Shown here in pieces: positions 1-8,418 of a DNA stretch of 8,418 nucleotides; the stretch's first letter is position 1; each line of letters begins with the position of its first letter. The DNA is from Actinomycetes bacterium. Lineage in GTDB: Bacteria > Actinomycetota > Actinomycetes > Actinomycetales > JAJYRW01. Under the pieces are notes generated by a model. It made no database searches. It worked only from the letters and a program-made list of their open reading frames with translations, and had not been told where the DNA came from. The stretch lies in the NCBI GenBank assembly GCA_021793895.1, contig JAJYRW010000054.1, positions 1-8,418 on the forward strand. Direction: 5' to 3'. Both the position numbers and the translations under genes were made by a program.

Positions 1-353
1 TCGGGTTCGGGGCGAATCATGCGCATGGTCTCACCCGAGCGCTCCACCAGTGCCCGGGAAGTGATCATTTCTGAGGTGAAGAGCCCGGGGCGCGCCAGTT
101 CTGGTTCTTGCAGCGCCGGTTCTTGCAGCGCCGGTTCTTGCGGCGCTGGCGCCCGCTGCCGATCAATTGGCGCGGTGGATGTCACTGCGGAGGCCGGCAG
201 GAGCCCGCGCGCCACCGCTAATCCGCGCGTGGCCTCTTCTCGGCACAGCGTGCGAAAGGGGGCGTTAGTAACGCCCGCCATGGGCGCTAGTACCACCGGG
301 ACCGCTAGGTCGACCGGCCCCATCCGCAGCGGCGGTGTATTCGGCGTAGTCAT
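1..353 (-). CDS. dusB: tRNA-dihydrouridine synthase, DusB/NifR3 family (5' part, runs off window)
   Basis: This is the N-terminal 117 codons of an FMN-dependent enzyme that reduces specific uridines in the tRNA D-loop to dihydrouridine; the rest, including the catalytic Cys region, lies beyond base 1. Recognition rests on the family's opening motif APMAGVTNAPFRTLCRE (residues 23-39, first strand of the TIM barrel, FMN site) and on SEMITSRALVER (94-105). In ordinary family members these two blocks are almost adjacent. Here about 45-50 extra residues, rich in Ala, Pro, Gln and Glu, separate them in frame, with no stop codon. The ATG at 353-351 is 18 bp after the glyS stop, with a weak GAGGG (365-369) 11 nt upstream, so the gene is probably co-transcribed with glyS. 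Dus family is secure; the DusB subgroup is less so because the C-terminal part is missing. Confidence 0.87.
   Translation of the reverse strand, partial: MTTPNTPPLRMGPVDLAVPVVLAPMAGVTNAPFRTLCREEATRGLAVARGLLPASAVTSTAPIDRQRAPAPQEPALQEPALQEPELARPGLFTSEMITSRALVERSGETMRMIRPEP
99..147 (-). repeat. 15-bp tandem repeat inside dusB (LQEPA units)
   Basis: Read on the plus strand, two identical 15-mers (103-117 and 118-132, GGTTCTTGCAGCGCC) are followed by a third copy with two changes (133-147). The partial sequence just before 103 also resembles the unit. On the coding strand they give PQEPA-LQEPA-LQEPE (residues 71-85). A 15-bp unit keeps the frame whatever the copy number, so the tract could vary in length without breaking the gene. 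Confidence 0.9.
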
Positions 354-371
354 TTGTTACGCCGCCCTCGT

Positions 372-1760
372 TCAGCAGCCGATCAGGCGCTGGGCTAGAT
401 AAGTTTGTACTTGATCCAGGCTCACGCGCTCTTGTTGCATTGTGTCACGGTCGCGCACGGTTACCGCTTGATCATCCAGGGTGTCGAAATCGACGGTGAT
501 GCACAGGGGCGTGCCGATTTCATCGTGGCGGCGGTAGCGGCGGCCAATGGCTCCGGCATCGTCGAAGTCCACGTTCCAGTTCTTGCGCAGATCAGCAGCC
601 AGGTTGCGCGCGGTGGGTGAGAGCTTCTCGTTTCGCGACAGCGGCAGTACGGCTGCCTTCACGGGCGCCAAGCGGGGGTCCAGCCGCAGCACCGTGCGCT
701 TATCGACCCCACCCTTGGTGTTGGGAGCTTCATCTTCGGCATAGGCCTCGCACAAGAACGCCATGAGTGAGCGGGTCAAACCGGCAGAGGGCTCAATGAC
801 GTAGGGAATCCAGCGTTCATTCTTCGTCTGGTCAAAGTAGGACAGGTCCACCCCGGAGTGCTCAGTGTGGGTCTTGAGGTCATAATCGGTGCGGTTGGCA
901 ACACCTTCCAGTTCGCCCCACTCTGAGGAGGCGAATTGGAAGCGATATTCCAGATCTACCGTGCGTGCGGCGTAGTGGGAACGCTCCTCGGCCGAGTGTT
1001 CGCGGTGGCGAATGTTCTTCGGGTCGATGCCCAGGTCGTGGTACCACTGGGTGCGCTCGTTGATCCAGTACTCATGCCATTGGGCATCGGTGCCCGGCTC
1101 CACGAAGAACTGCAGTTCCATCTGTTCGAACTCGCGCGTCCGGAAGATGAAGTTGCCCGGCGTGATTTCGTTGCGGAAGGACTTACCAACCTGGCCGATG
1201 CCAAATGGGGGCTTCTTGCGCGAAGAGCTCATAACGTTGGCGAAGTTGATGAAAATACCTTGTGCGGTTTCGGGGCGCAGATAGTGCAGGCCTGATTCAT
1301 CTTCAATCGGGCCCAAGTAGGTTTTGAGCATCATGTTGAAGTCGCGCGGTTCAGTCCATTCCCCGCGGGTGCCACACACCGGGCAGGCGAGGTCTTCTAG
1401 GCCGTTGGCCGGCTGTTTCCCGTGCTTGGCCTCATAGTCTTCAATGAGGTGATCGGAGCGAAAACGGCGGTGGCAGTTCTTGCACTCGGTCAGCGGGTCA
1501 TTAAACACATCCAGGTGGCCCGAGGCAACCCAAACCTGTCGCGGCAAGATGACCGAAGAGTCAAGGCCCACGACGTCATCGCGGCCCTGCACTACGGAGC
1601 GCCACCACTGGCGCTTAATATTTTCTTTCAGTTCGACGCCCAGTGGGCCGTAGTCCCACGCCGAGCGCGTCCCGCCGTAAATCTCCCCGGAGGGGAACAC
1701 GAATCCCCGTCGCTTGGATAGAGAAACAACGGCGTCGATCCGCGAGGACGCTGCGGCCAC
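372..1760 (-). CDS. glyS: Glycyl-tRNA synthetase, single-chain dimeric (alpha2) type
   Basis: This cytoplasmic class II synthetase charges tRNA-Gly with glycine using ATP. The 462 residues match the usual actinobacterial length. Visible landmarks are the N-terminal [18 protein letters not shown] (about 24-41), a four-Cys zinc knuckle (CKNC at 93-96 and CPVC at 126-129), RPETAQG (162-168), motif 2 FRNE with [14 protein letters not shown] (195-219), motif 3 [10 protein letters not shown] (323-332), and the C-terminal anticodon-binding domain (about 365-460, with [18 protein letters not shown]). The start is GTG at 1760: a GGAG (complement of 1770-1773) sits 9 nt upstream, and the nearby ATG at 1767 and GTG at 1770 are out of frame. 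The gene is divergent from the zinc operon and is followed by dusB. No truncation or missing motif is seen. Confidence 0.98.
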   Translation of the reverse strand: MAAASSRIDAVVSLSKRRGFVFPSGEIYGGTRSAWDYGPLGVELKENIKRQWWRSVVQGRDDVVGLDSSVILPRQVWVASGHLDVFNDPLTECKNCHRRFRSDHLIEDYEAKHGKQPANGLEDLACPVCGTRGEWTEPRDFNMMLKTYLGPIEDESGLHYLRPETAQGIFINFANVMSSSRKKPPFGIGQVGKSFRNEITPGNFIFRTREFEQMELQFFVEPGTDAQWHEYWINERTQWYHDLGIDPKNIRHREHSAEERSHYAARTVDLEYRFQFASSEWGELEGVANRTDYDLKTHTEHSGVDLSYFDQTKNERWIPYVIEPSAGLTRSLMAFLCEAYAEDEAPNTKGGVDKRTVLRLDPRLAPVKAAVLPLSRNEKLSPTARNLAADLRKNWNVDFDDAGAIGRRYRRHDEIGTPLCITVDFDTLDDQAVTVRDRDTMQQERVSLDQVQTYLAQRLIGC

Positions 1761-1828
1761 GGGACATCACTCCAATTTCTGGTGCAGGGTTTTATTGCAC
1801 AGTGAAAGACAAAGTTTTTGCTCGCACT

Positions 1829-1859
1829 AGGCTACCCCTCGCTGCTCGTTTGTACGTAA
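1829..1859 (-). promoter_or_regulatory. Possible glyS promoter (weak candidate)
   Basis: On the minus strand TAGCCT (1834-1829) resembles an actinobacterial -10 box (TAGNNT/TANNNT). TTACGT (1859-1854) is a poor -35 match with a long 19-bp spacer. It would give a glyS leader of roughly 60 nt. That leader holds a small inverted repeat (GTGCA 1782-1786 / TGCAC 1796-1800, 9-nt loop) upstream of the GGAG ribosome-binding site. This is pattern reading only, and other positions are possible. Confidence 0.3.
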
Positions 1860-1872
1860 CCAGCACCTGAGT

Positions 1873-1889
1873 TTGACAATCATTCTCAA
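1873..1889. promoter_or_regulatory. Zur-box-like operator upstream of znuA
   Basis: TTGACAATCATTCTCAA is a 17-bp near-perfect palindrome centred on C1881: seven of the eight paired positions are complementary and only 1877/1885 fails. It resembles the actinobacterial Zur/Fur-type operator, roughly TGAnAATnATTnTCA (recalled from the family, not searched). The site covers the -35 hexamer of the predicted znuA promoter, so bound repressor would block RNA polymerase. The operon it precedes ends in zur itself, which fits zinc-dependent autoregulation. Position and symmetry are seen directly; the identity of the regulator is inferred. Confidence 0.85.
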
Positions 1890-1902
1890 TTCCGGTCACA
1901 AT
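1873..1902 (+). promoter_or_regulatory. Predicted znuACB-zur promoter
   Basis: A perfect -35 TTGACA (1873-1878) is followed, after 18 bp, by CACAAT (1897-1902), a fair -10 match. Six bases later is position 1909, the expected transcription start and also the first base of the znuA GTG codon. The transcript would therefore be leaderless. In agreement, no purine-rich ribosome-binding sequence lies between the operator and the GTG. Confidence 0.65.
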
Positions 1903-1908
1903 CTGATC

Positions 1909-2931
1909 GTGTCTAAAGCGAAACGAAACGGCGCGCCCCGCATCGGACGGGGCCTACTCGCAGCGCTCGCGCTCCCGTTTTTCCTGGCCGGGTGTTCGCT
2001 TTTCGTCGCGCCCGGAACTAACGATGGGACGGCCGCAGGTGATGGCGGGGCCAACGATAAACCGCAAATCGTCACCAGCATTTATCCCTTGAATTTTGTG
2101 GCCACTGAGGTTGCCGGTGACGACGCGCAGGTTTCTTCCCTCGTGCCCCCCGGCGCCGATGCCCACCACGGGGAAATCTCCCTGCGCCAGTTGCGGCATC
2201 TGCAACACGCTGATCTTTTGGTGTACCTGTCGGATTTCCAACCAGCAGTCGACCAAGCGGTGCGCTCCACCCCACCCGCCCATATTTTGGATGTCGCAGA
2301 TCACATCACTTTGCAGCCCTACAGCGAGGATGAAGGCCACGACCACAGTGACCACGATCATGAGGACCACGACCACGACGGCCACCAACATGATGATCAC
2401 GGCCACGACCACGGCGCCATGGATCCGCACTTTTGGCTCGACCCGACCAATTTGGCCACTGTCACACAGGCGCTGGGGGAACAACTCGCCGTCCTAAATC
2501 CCGAAAATGCCGATGGTTACCGGCAGCGCGCCGAAAACCTCGCCAATGATTTAAACGAGCTGTCCGAGGACTTTGCTGCGGGGCTGGAAAATTGCGCGAG
2601 CGACACCATCGTGGTTTCCCACGCCGCGTTTGCCTATTTAACGCGCCCGTTCGACCTCACGCAGATCGGAATCGCGGGCTTAGATCCCGACAGTGAACCC
2701 TCGCTCGCGCGGATCCGAGAAATTCGCGATCTGGTTGCCGACTATGACATTTCCACCGTGTTTTATGAGTCGCCAACTAATCCCTACGTGGCGCAAAAGG
2801 TGGCCGATTCGCTCGGATTGCGCACCGCTTTTTTAGATCCGCTTGAAATTCAATACCACCCAGATCAGGACTATTTAACCGTCATGGAAAATAATTTGAC
2901 CACCCTGCGTAGCGCCCTGGAATGCCAATGA
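1909..2931 (+). CDS. znuA: Zinc ABC transporter substrate-binding lipoprotein ZnuA
   Basis: This lipid-anchored protein on the outer face of the membrane captures zinc for ZnuB. The 340-residue protein opens with basic residues, a hydrophobic stretch (16-26) and lipobox LAGC, with C29 as the lipidated Cys. Cluster A-I (ZnuA/TroA) features follow: SIYPL (57-61), PPGADAHHGE with H86 as likely ligand, a His-rich loop (144-168, 11 His), MDPHFWLDP with H174, SHAAFAYL with H238, FYESPTNP with E287, and LDPL with D310. C229 and C339 may form the disulphide seen in some ZnuA proteins (inference). The GTG at 1909 is chosen because the in-frame TTG at 1873 lies inside the operator and -35 box and would add 12 residues before the signal peptide. 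It is the first gene of znuACB-zur. Manganese or a broader metal range is possible, but the long His loop and the zur partner favour zinc. Confidence 0.95.
   Translation: MSKAKRNGAPRIGRGLLAALALPFFLAGCSLFVAPGTNDGTAAGDGGANDKPQIVTSIYPLNFVATEVAGDDAQVSSLVPPGADAHHGEISLRQLRHLQHADLLVYLSDFQPAVDQAVRSTPPAHILDVADHITLQPYSEDEGHDHSDHDHEDHDHDGHQHDDHGHDHGAMDPHFWLDPTNLATVTQALGEQLAVLNPENADGYRQRAENLANDLNELSEDFAAGLENCASDTIVVSHAAFAYLTRPFDLTQIGIAGLDPDSEPSLARIREIRDLVADYDISTVFYESPTNPYVAQKVADSLGLRTAFLDPLEIQYHPDQDYLTVMENNLTTLRSALECQ
2338..2412 (+). repeat. His/Asp-rich low-complexity tract in znuA
   Basis: This tract of imperfectly repeated CAC/CAT and GAC/GAT codons encodes residues 144-168, 11 of which are His. Such loops are typical of ZnuA proteins. 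They are thought to bind extra zinc and help acquisition when it is scarce. The codons mix synonyms, so the tract does not look like a recent slippage product. Confidence 0.85.
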
Positions 2932-3704
2932 GTGCCCTTTTAGCCCGCGATGTATTCGTCCGCTTAAGCGGCGTCGAAATCCTCCACGACGTCGACCTGA
3001 ACGTAAAAGAAGGCCAAGTCGTCGCAATTTTGGGGGCCAACGGGTCCGGAAAATCCACGCTTGTTCGCACCATGCTGGGCATTATTCCGGTCTCGTCGGG
3101 CCAAGTTGAAGTCTTTGGCCAGCCCGTGGGTTCGGGCACGCCGTGGGCCGATATTGGCTACGTTCCCCAGCGCATTGGCGCCGGTTCGGGCGTCCCGGTT
3201 TCGGTACGCGAGGTGGTGACGTCGGGCCTGCTGCATGGCAAGACGCTGCGGGCCGGACGCGCAGCGAAGGCGGCCGTGGCCGCGGCGATGGAAGCCGTTC
3301 ACATTGAGGAGCTCGCTAATCGCACCGTTACCGAGCTCTCCGGCGGTCAGCAGCAGCGCACCCTTATTGCCCGCGCGCTGGTGCGCAAACCCCGGCTCCT
3401 CGTGCTAGATGAACCCATTGCGGGTTTGGACGTTCCCTCGCATCTGGCGTTAGCGGAGACGCTCAAAGAGCTCAATGAGGCCGGCACGACCCTGGTTTTG
3501 GTGCTGCACGAGCTGGGCGCTTTCCGCCCGCTCATTGATCGCACCGTCGTTCTGCGTGGTGGCACGATTATCCATCGCACCGCCTTTAAGCCCAATGGAC
3601 GCGAGCCTTCCGAGACGAGCTTGGAGCACGATCACGTCCACCCGCATGAGGATCCTTCTGATCCGGCTGATTGGCTTGCCCCTGAATTGAGGTTGGAACC
3701 GTGA
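2928..3704 (+). CDS. znuC: Zinc ABC transporter ATP-binding protein ZnuC
   Basis: This cytoplasmic ATPase powers ZnuB. All ABC motifs are present in the 258 residues: Walker A GANGSGKS (36-43), Q-loop Q81, signature LSGGQ (137-141), Walker B LLVLDE (157-162), D-loop AGLD (165-168) and H-loop H194. After the ATPase core comes a polar C-terminal tail (about 220-258) with alternating His, HDHVHPH (234-240), which is a possible metal-binding segment. The ATG at 2928 overlaps the znuA stop in an ATGA and is preferred over the in-frame ATG at 2922, which would add only two residues; the ribosome-binding sequence is weak (GGA at 2919-2921), suggesting translational coupling. The stop overlaps the znuB GTG by 4 bp. 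Assignment to zinc rather than manganese follows from the partners. Confidence 0.95.
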   Translation: MSALLARDVFVRLSGVEILHDVDLNVKEGQVVAILGANGSGKSTLVRTMLGIIPVSSGQVEVFGQPVGSGTPWADIGYVPQRIGAGSGVPVSVREVVTSGLLHGKTLRAGRAAKAAVAAAMEAVHIEELANRTVTELSGGQQQRTLIARALVRKPRLLVLDEPIAGLDVPSHLALAETLKELNEAGTTLVLVLHELGAFRPLIDRTVVLRGGTIIHRTAFKPNGREPSETSLEHDHVHPHEDPSDPADWLAPELRLEP

Positions 3705-4618
3705 GCGAATTGTGGACGGCGCTGGGTGACCCGCTCTTGCGCGCTCCCCTGATCACCGCGCTACTTATCGGAGCGACCGCTCCAATTATTGGCACATTTT
3801 TAGTGCAGCGGCGCATGTCCCTGCTCGGTGATGGGATTGGCCATGTGGCCCTTACCGGAGTGGCACTGGGCTGGCTAGTGGGAGCGGTGCTGGGGTTGGT
3901 TCCCCGCGATGTGCTGGCGCTGCCGGGTGCGGTGGTGGCGGCCGTAATTGGCGCAGTTGCAATCGAGCTAGTGCGGGAGCGGGGACGCACCTCGGGCGAT
4001 GTGGCGCTCGCCATGCTCTTTTACGGCGGAATTGCCGGGGGCGTGCTAATCATTGAAATTGCCGGCGGCACGAACGACAACCTGGTGCGCTACCTTTTTG
4101 GTTCGGTTGCAACCGTAGATACGGCAAACCTGCTGATCACCGTGGGGCTGGCGGCATTGATTTTGGTGGTCGGCCTTGGTTTTCGCGGCGCCCTGTTCGC
4201 GGTGTCACATGATGAAGAGTTTGCCCGCGCCTCCGGTTTGCCGGTGCGCTGGCTCAATATTTTGCTCGCCATCATTTCGGCACTGACAGTTACTGTGGCG
4301 ATGCGCGTGGTGGGGGTTTTGATGGTTTCGGCCATGATGATTGTGCCGGTGGCCACCGCCCAGTTATTGGCCGCCAGCTTCCGCCGGACCATGACAATCG
4401 CGATGGCTATGGGCGGAGTAATTGCCGGAATTGGCCTTATCGCCACCTACTGGCTCGATGTTTCCCCCGGCGCCGCGATTGTTGTACTAGCAATCATCAT
4501 CTATGCCGTAATTGCTGCCGCGCGGGCCGTGATGCAAAGACGGGCCCCGCGCCGGTCCACCACACCCCCGCCCCCGGCCACTCCACAGGAGCCGGTCATC
4601 GCAAAGGAGGCCACATGA
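3701..4618 (+). CDS. znuB: Zinc ABC transporter permease ZnuB
   Basis: This integral membrane subunit of the ABC-3 family forms the path for zinc. The 305 residues show about eight or nine hydrophobic segments (roughly 14-35, 47-67, 72-90, 103-121, 144-161, 185-204, 206-224, 233-252 and 258-278). The family block SLLGDGIGHVALTGVALG is at 40-57, and the likely cytoplasmic coupling segment SHDEEFARASGLPV is at 169-182. The end is an Arg- then Pro-rich hydrophilic tail (280-305). Part of the DNA encoding that tail serves as the zur ribosome-binding site (AAAGGAGG). The GTG at 3701 forms a GTGA overlap with the znuC stop and has GAGG (3689-3692) 8 nt upstream. Its own TGA overlaps the zur ATG. 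The family is certain; the metal is inferred from the operon. Confidence 0.95.
   Translation: MSELWTALGDPLLRAPLITALLIGATAPIIGTFLVQRRMSLLGDGIGHVALTGVALGWLVGAVLGLVPRDVLALPGAVVAAVIGAVAIELVRERGRTSGDVALAMLFYGGIAGGVLIIEIAGGTNDNLVRYLFGSVATVDTANLLITVGLAALILVVGLGFRGALFAVSHDEEFARASGLPVRWLNILLAIISALTVTVAMRVVGVLMVSAMMIVPVATAQLLAASFRRTMTIAMAMGGVIAGIGLIATYWLDVSPGAAIVVLAIIIYAVIAAARAVMQRRAPRRSTTPPPPATPQEPVIAKEAT
4603..4610 (+). promoter_or_regulatory. Strong ribosome-binding site for zur inside the znuB end
   Basis: AAAGGAGG is an excellent anti-Shine-Dalgarno match but ends only 4 nt before the ATG at 4615. Spacing would be more usual (10 nt) for the in-frame GTG at 4621, so Zur could begin two residues later. 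The ATGA overlap with znuB still favours 4615. Confidence 0.7.
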
Positions 4619-5007
4619 GCGTGCGTATGACGCGCCAGCGTGAAGTTGTCGCCGCGGTTTTGGAGGCGGTTGACGGATTCCATTCCGCCCAGGAGCTTTA
4701 TGAAATGCTGCTCGCCGATGGCGAGCGTATTGGCCTGGCCACCGTGTATCGGACGCTGCAATTATTTGCCGAGAACAATATGGTTGATGTGATGCGCAAT
4801 GCCGATGGGGAGGCAATCTATCGCAGCTGCATCTCCGCCGGCGAGCATCATCACCATTTAATGTGCCGAACGTGCGGCAAAACCATCGAAATTGATGGGC
4901 CCACCGTTGAGGCCTGGGCGCTGCAGGTTGGGGCGCAGCACGGTTTTACAGAAATTGAGCACACTATTGAGCTCTATGGCACGTGTACGGCCTGCCAGCG
5001 CGGTTAG
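4615..5007 (+). CDS. zur: Zinc uptake regulator Zur (Fur family)
   Basis: This zinc-sensing dimeric repressor shuts off zinc-uptake genes when zinc is sufficient. The 130 residues have a winged-helix DNA-binding half (TRQREVVAAVLE at 6-17 and the recognition-helix region LATVYRTLQLFAENNMVD at 41-58) and a dimerisation/metal half with GEHHHHLMC (76-84). The structural zinc site is visible as two CxxC pairs, C84/C87 and C124/C127. HTIELYGTC (116-124) and the short tail match actinobacterial Zur (FurB) closely by eye, more than iron-sensing Fur or PerR. It is last in the operon, overlaps znuB by 4 bp, and probably represses its own promoter through the 1873-1889 palindrome. Length is normal and the key residues are present. 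The TAG stop lies within a short tandem duplication. Confidence 0.95.
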   Translation: MSVRMTRQREVVAAVLEAVDGFHSAQELYEMLLADGERIGLATVYRTLQLFAENNMVDVMRNADGEAIYRSCISAGEHHHHLMCRTCGKTIEIDGPTVEAWALQVGAQHGFTEIEHTIELYGTCTACQRG

Positions 5008-5057
5008 GCGAGCGCCGTTAGTGCTGGGCATTAGGCGAGCCTCGTTGGCGCTGCACA
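5004..5057. repeat. Imperfect 27-bp tandem duplication at the zur/uppS convergent junction
   Basis: Bases 5004-5030 and 5031-5057 align without gaps at 21 of 27 positions, beginning with the identical TTAGGCGAGC and sharing CGTT and GCTG. A third start (GTTAGGGCT, from 5058) may be a remnant. The first copy includes the zur TAG stop; the second ends just before the uppS stop. Small inverted repeats exist (AGCGC/GTGCT at 5011-5025; GAGCC 5037-5041 with GGCTC 5063-5067), but there is no T-tract, so I do not call a terminator. Confidence 0.7.
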
Positions 5058-5058
5058 G

Positions 5059-5867
5059 TTAGGGCTCCGGTTTATCGACGGCGCCGCCATAGCGCCGATC
5101 TCGCTGGGCGTATTGCTCAATAGCGCGCCACAGATGGCGCCGGTCCACATCCGGCCAGTGTTCGGGCAGGAAGACCATCTCGGCATATGCCGATTGCCAA
5201 ATCAAAAAATTGGATGTGCGCTGCTCCCCCGAGGTGCGTAAAAACAAGTCCACATCGGGCACATCCGCCTCATCCAGATGTGCCTGAATTGTCGCTTCAC
5301 TGATCTTGTCCGGTTTGAGTGTGCCCGCGGCTACCTGGTGGGCAATTTGGCGGGTGGCATCTACCAGTTCGGCGCGCCCGCCGTAATTTACGCACATCAC
5401 GAGCGTGCAGGTGGAGTTGTTCTTCGTGAGCTCTTCGGCTTCTTCCAGTTCATTTATGACCGATTTCCATAATTTTGGTCTGCGCCCCGCCCAGCGAACG
5501 CGCACTCCCCACTCGTGCATTTGGTTCCGGCGCCGGCGCAGCACGTCCCGGTTGAACCCCATCAGAAAACGCACCTCATCGGGCGAGCGCTTCCAATTCT
5601 CGGTGGAAAACGCGTAAGCCGAAATGTATTTCACGCCAATTTCGATGGCGCCGGCTACCACGTCCAGGAGCGCGGCCTCACCGGCTTCGTGGCCCGCTGT
5701 TCGCGGAAGACCGCGCGCGTTAGCCCACCGTCCATTGCCATCCATCACGATCGCCACGTGCTGGGGCACAAACTGGGCCGGAATTGCCGGTGGGCGGGCC
5801 CCGGAGGGGTGGGGCGCGGGAGGGGCGGGGGCTGCCTGCGGGGACGGCTGGTGTGCGCGTGATTTTG

Positions 5868-5871
<4 letters not shown>
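5059..5871 (-). CDS. uppS: Isoprenyl transferase (Z-polyprenyl / undecaprenyl diphosphate synthase)
   Basis: This enzyme adds isopentenyl units in cis to an allylic diphosphate, making the C50/C55 lipid carrier for peptidoglycan and other wall polymers. Family blocks are clear in the 270 residues: [13 protein letters not shown] (38-50, catalytic Asp D44), GHEAG (60-64), [12 protein letters not shown] (84-95), VNYGGRAEL (161-169), and [24 protein letters not shown] (208-231), which holds the diphosphate-binding Arg residues and RxSG. The first 35 residues form a Pro/Ala-rich extension not needed for the fold; its DNA contains a G-rich run on the opposite strand. The ATG at 5871 overlaps the recO stop (ATGA) and lacks a clear ribosome-binding site, so translation is probably coupled to recO. 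Product chain length (decaprenyl or undecaprenyl) cannot be read from sequence. Confidence 0.96.
5806..5831 (+). other. G-quadruplex motif opposite the uppS N-terminal coding region
   Basis: The plus strand carries five G-runs of 4, 4, 3, 4 and 5, separated by loops of 1, 3, 1 and 1 nt (5806-5831). This fits the G3+N1-7 quadruplex rule with very short loops. The G-rich strand is the template strand for uppS, and the coding strand specifies the Pro/Ala-rich linker (about residues 14-22). The motif is directly visible; any folding or effect is inference. Confidence 0.7.
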
Positions 5872-8416
<2,545 letters not shown>

Positions 8417-8418
8417 GC

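Noticed and set aside
19..402. Plus-strand open frame over the dusB start
   Set aside because: It is antisense to recognisable Dus motifs and its Ser/Gly/Ala repeats are the reverse reading of the 15-bp units. It also runs past the dusB start into glyS with no homologous motif.
1761..1834. A T-box riboswitch in the glyS leader
   Set aside because: The predicted leader is only about 60-70 nt, lacks a recognisable T-box sequence and terminator, and holds just one small 5-bp inverted repeat.
1873..1908. TTG at 1873 as the start of znuA, giving a 352-residue protein
   Set aside because: The TTG is part of the palindromic operator and the -35 hexamer. It would add 12 residues before the lipoprotein signal, and there is no ribosome-binding site before it. 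GTG 1909 fits better.
1954..2484. Minus-strand 176-residue open frame with a hydrophobic Val-rich stretch
   Set aside because: The Val/Ile-rich stretch is the complement of the His/Asp codon tract in znuA (CAC/GAC read as GTG/GTC), so it is a shadow and not a membrane protein.
1909..5007. A novel metal-transport or defence system
   Set aside because: All four genes match the known ZnuABC-Zur families with their expected residues, and nothing in the window resembles a defence, mobile or biosynthetic island.
5008..5067. A bidirectional Rho-independent terminator between zur and uppS
   Set aside because: The inverted repeats are short, with long or mismatched loops, and neither strand has a T-tract after a stem. 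The tandem duplication explains the structure better.

Overview
The window looks like chromosome of a Gram-positive actinobacterium with moderately high GC. Supporting signs are the single-chain glycyl-tRNA synthetase, the type-2 LeuA of about 600 residues, frequent GTG starts, many 4-bp stop/start overlaps, a Zur protein of mycobacterial/streptomycete type, and a zinc-uptake locus beside glyS, zur, uppS and recO. That neighbourhood is, from memory, common in Actinobacteria. An Actinomycetaceae-like host is my guess; genus cannot be fixed from this sequence alone.

Layout. Bases 1-1760 (minus strand): the 5' part of a tRNA-dihydrouridine synthase gene (dusB, running off the left edge) lies 18 bp downstream of glyS. 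Bases 1761-1908: a 148-bp divergent promoter region with the glyS leader on one side and, on the other, a Zur-type palindrome overlapping the -35 element of a promoter whose predicted transcription start falls on the znuA GTG codon. Bases 1909-5007 (plus strand): a tight znuA-znuC-znuB-zur operon, in which each gene overlaps the next by 4 bp. Bases 5008-5058: a short convergent junction made of an imperfect tandem duplication, with no clear terminator. Bases 5059-8386 (minus strand): leuA-recO-uppS, again joined by 4-bp overlaps. Bases 8387-8418 hold only the leuA ribosome-binding region.

How the genes work together. ZnuA captures zinc at the cell surface, ZnuB carries it across the membrane, ZnuC drives the transport with ATP, and Zur is the probable repressor that senses zinc and closes its own operon through the 1873-1889 palindrome. 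The flanking genes are housekeeping: tRNA charging and tRNA modification (glyS, dusB), leucine synthesis (leuA), recombinational repair (recO) and polyprenyl carrier lipid synthesis for the cell wall (uppS).

I see no mobile element, RNA gene, CRISPR array or defence system, and the genes themselves are familiar. The items most worth a second look are the in-frame, repeat-containing insertion in the Dus protein, the apparently leaderless Zur-controlled znuA start, a clean G-quadruplex motif opposite the uppS N-terminal linker, the His-rich tail of ZnuC, and the tandem duplication at the zur stop codon.
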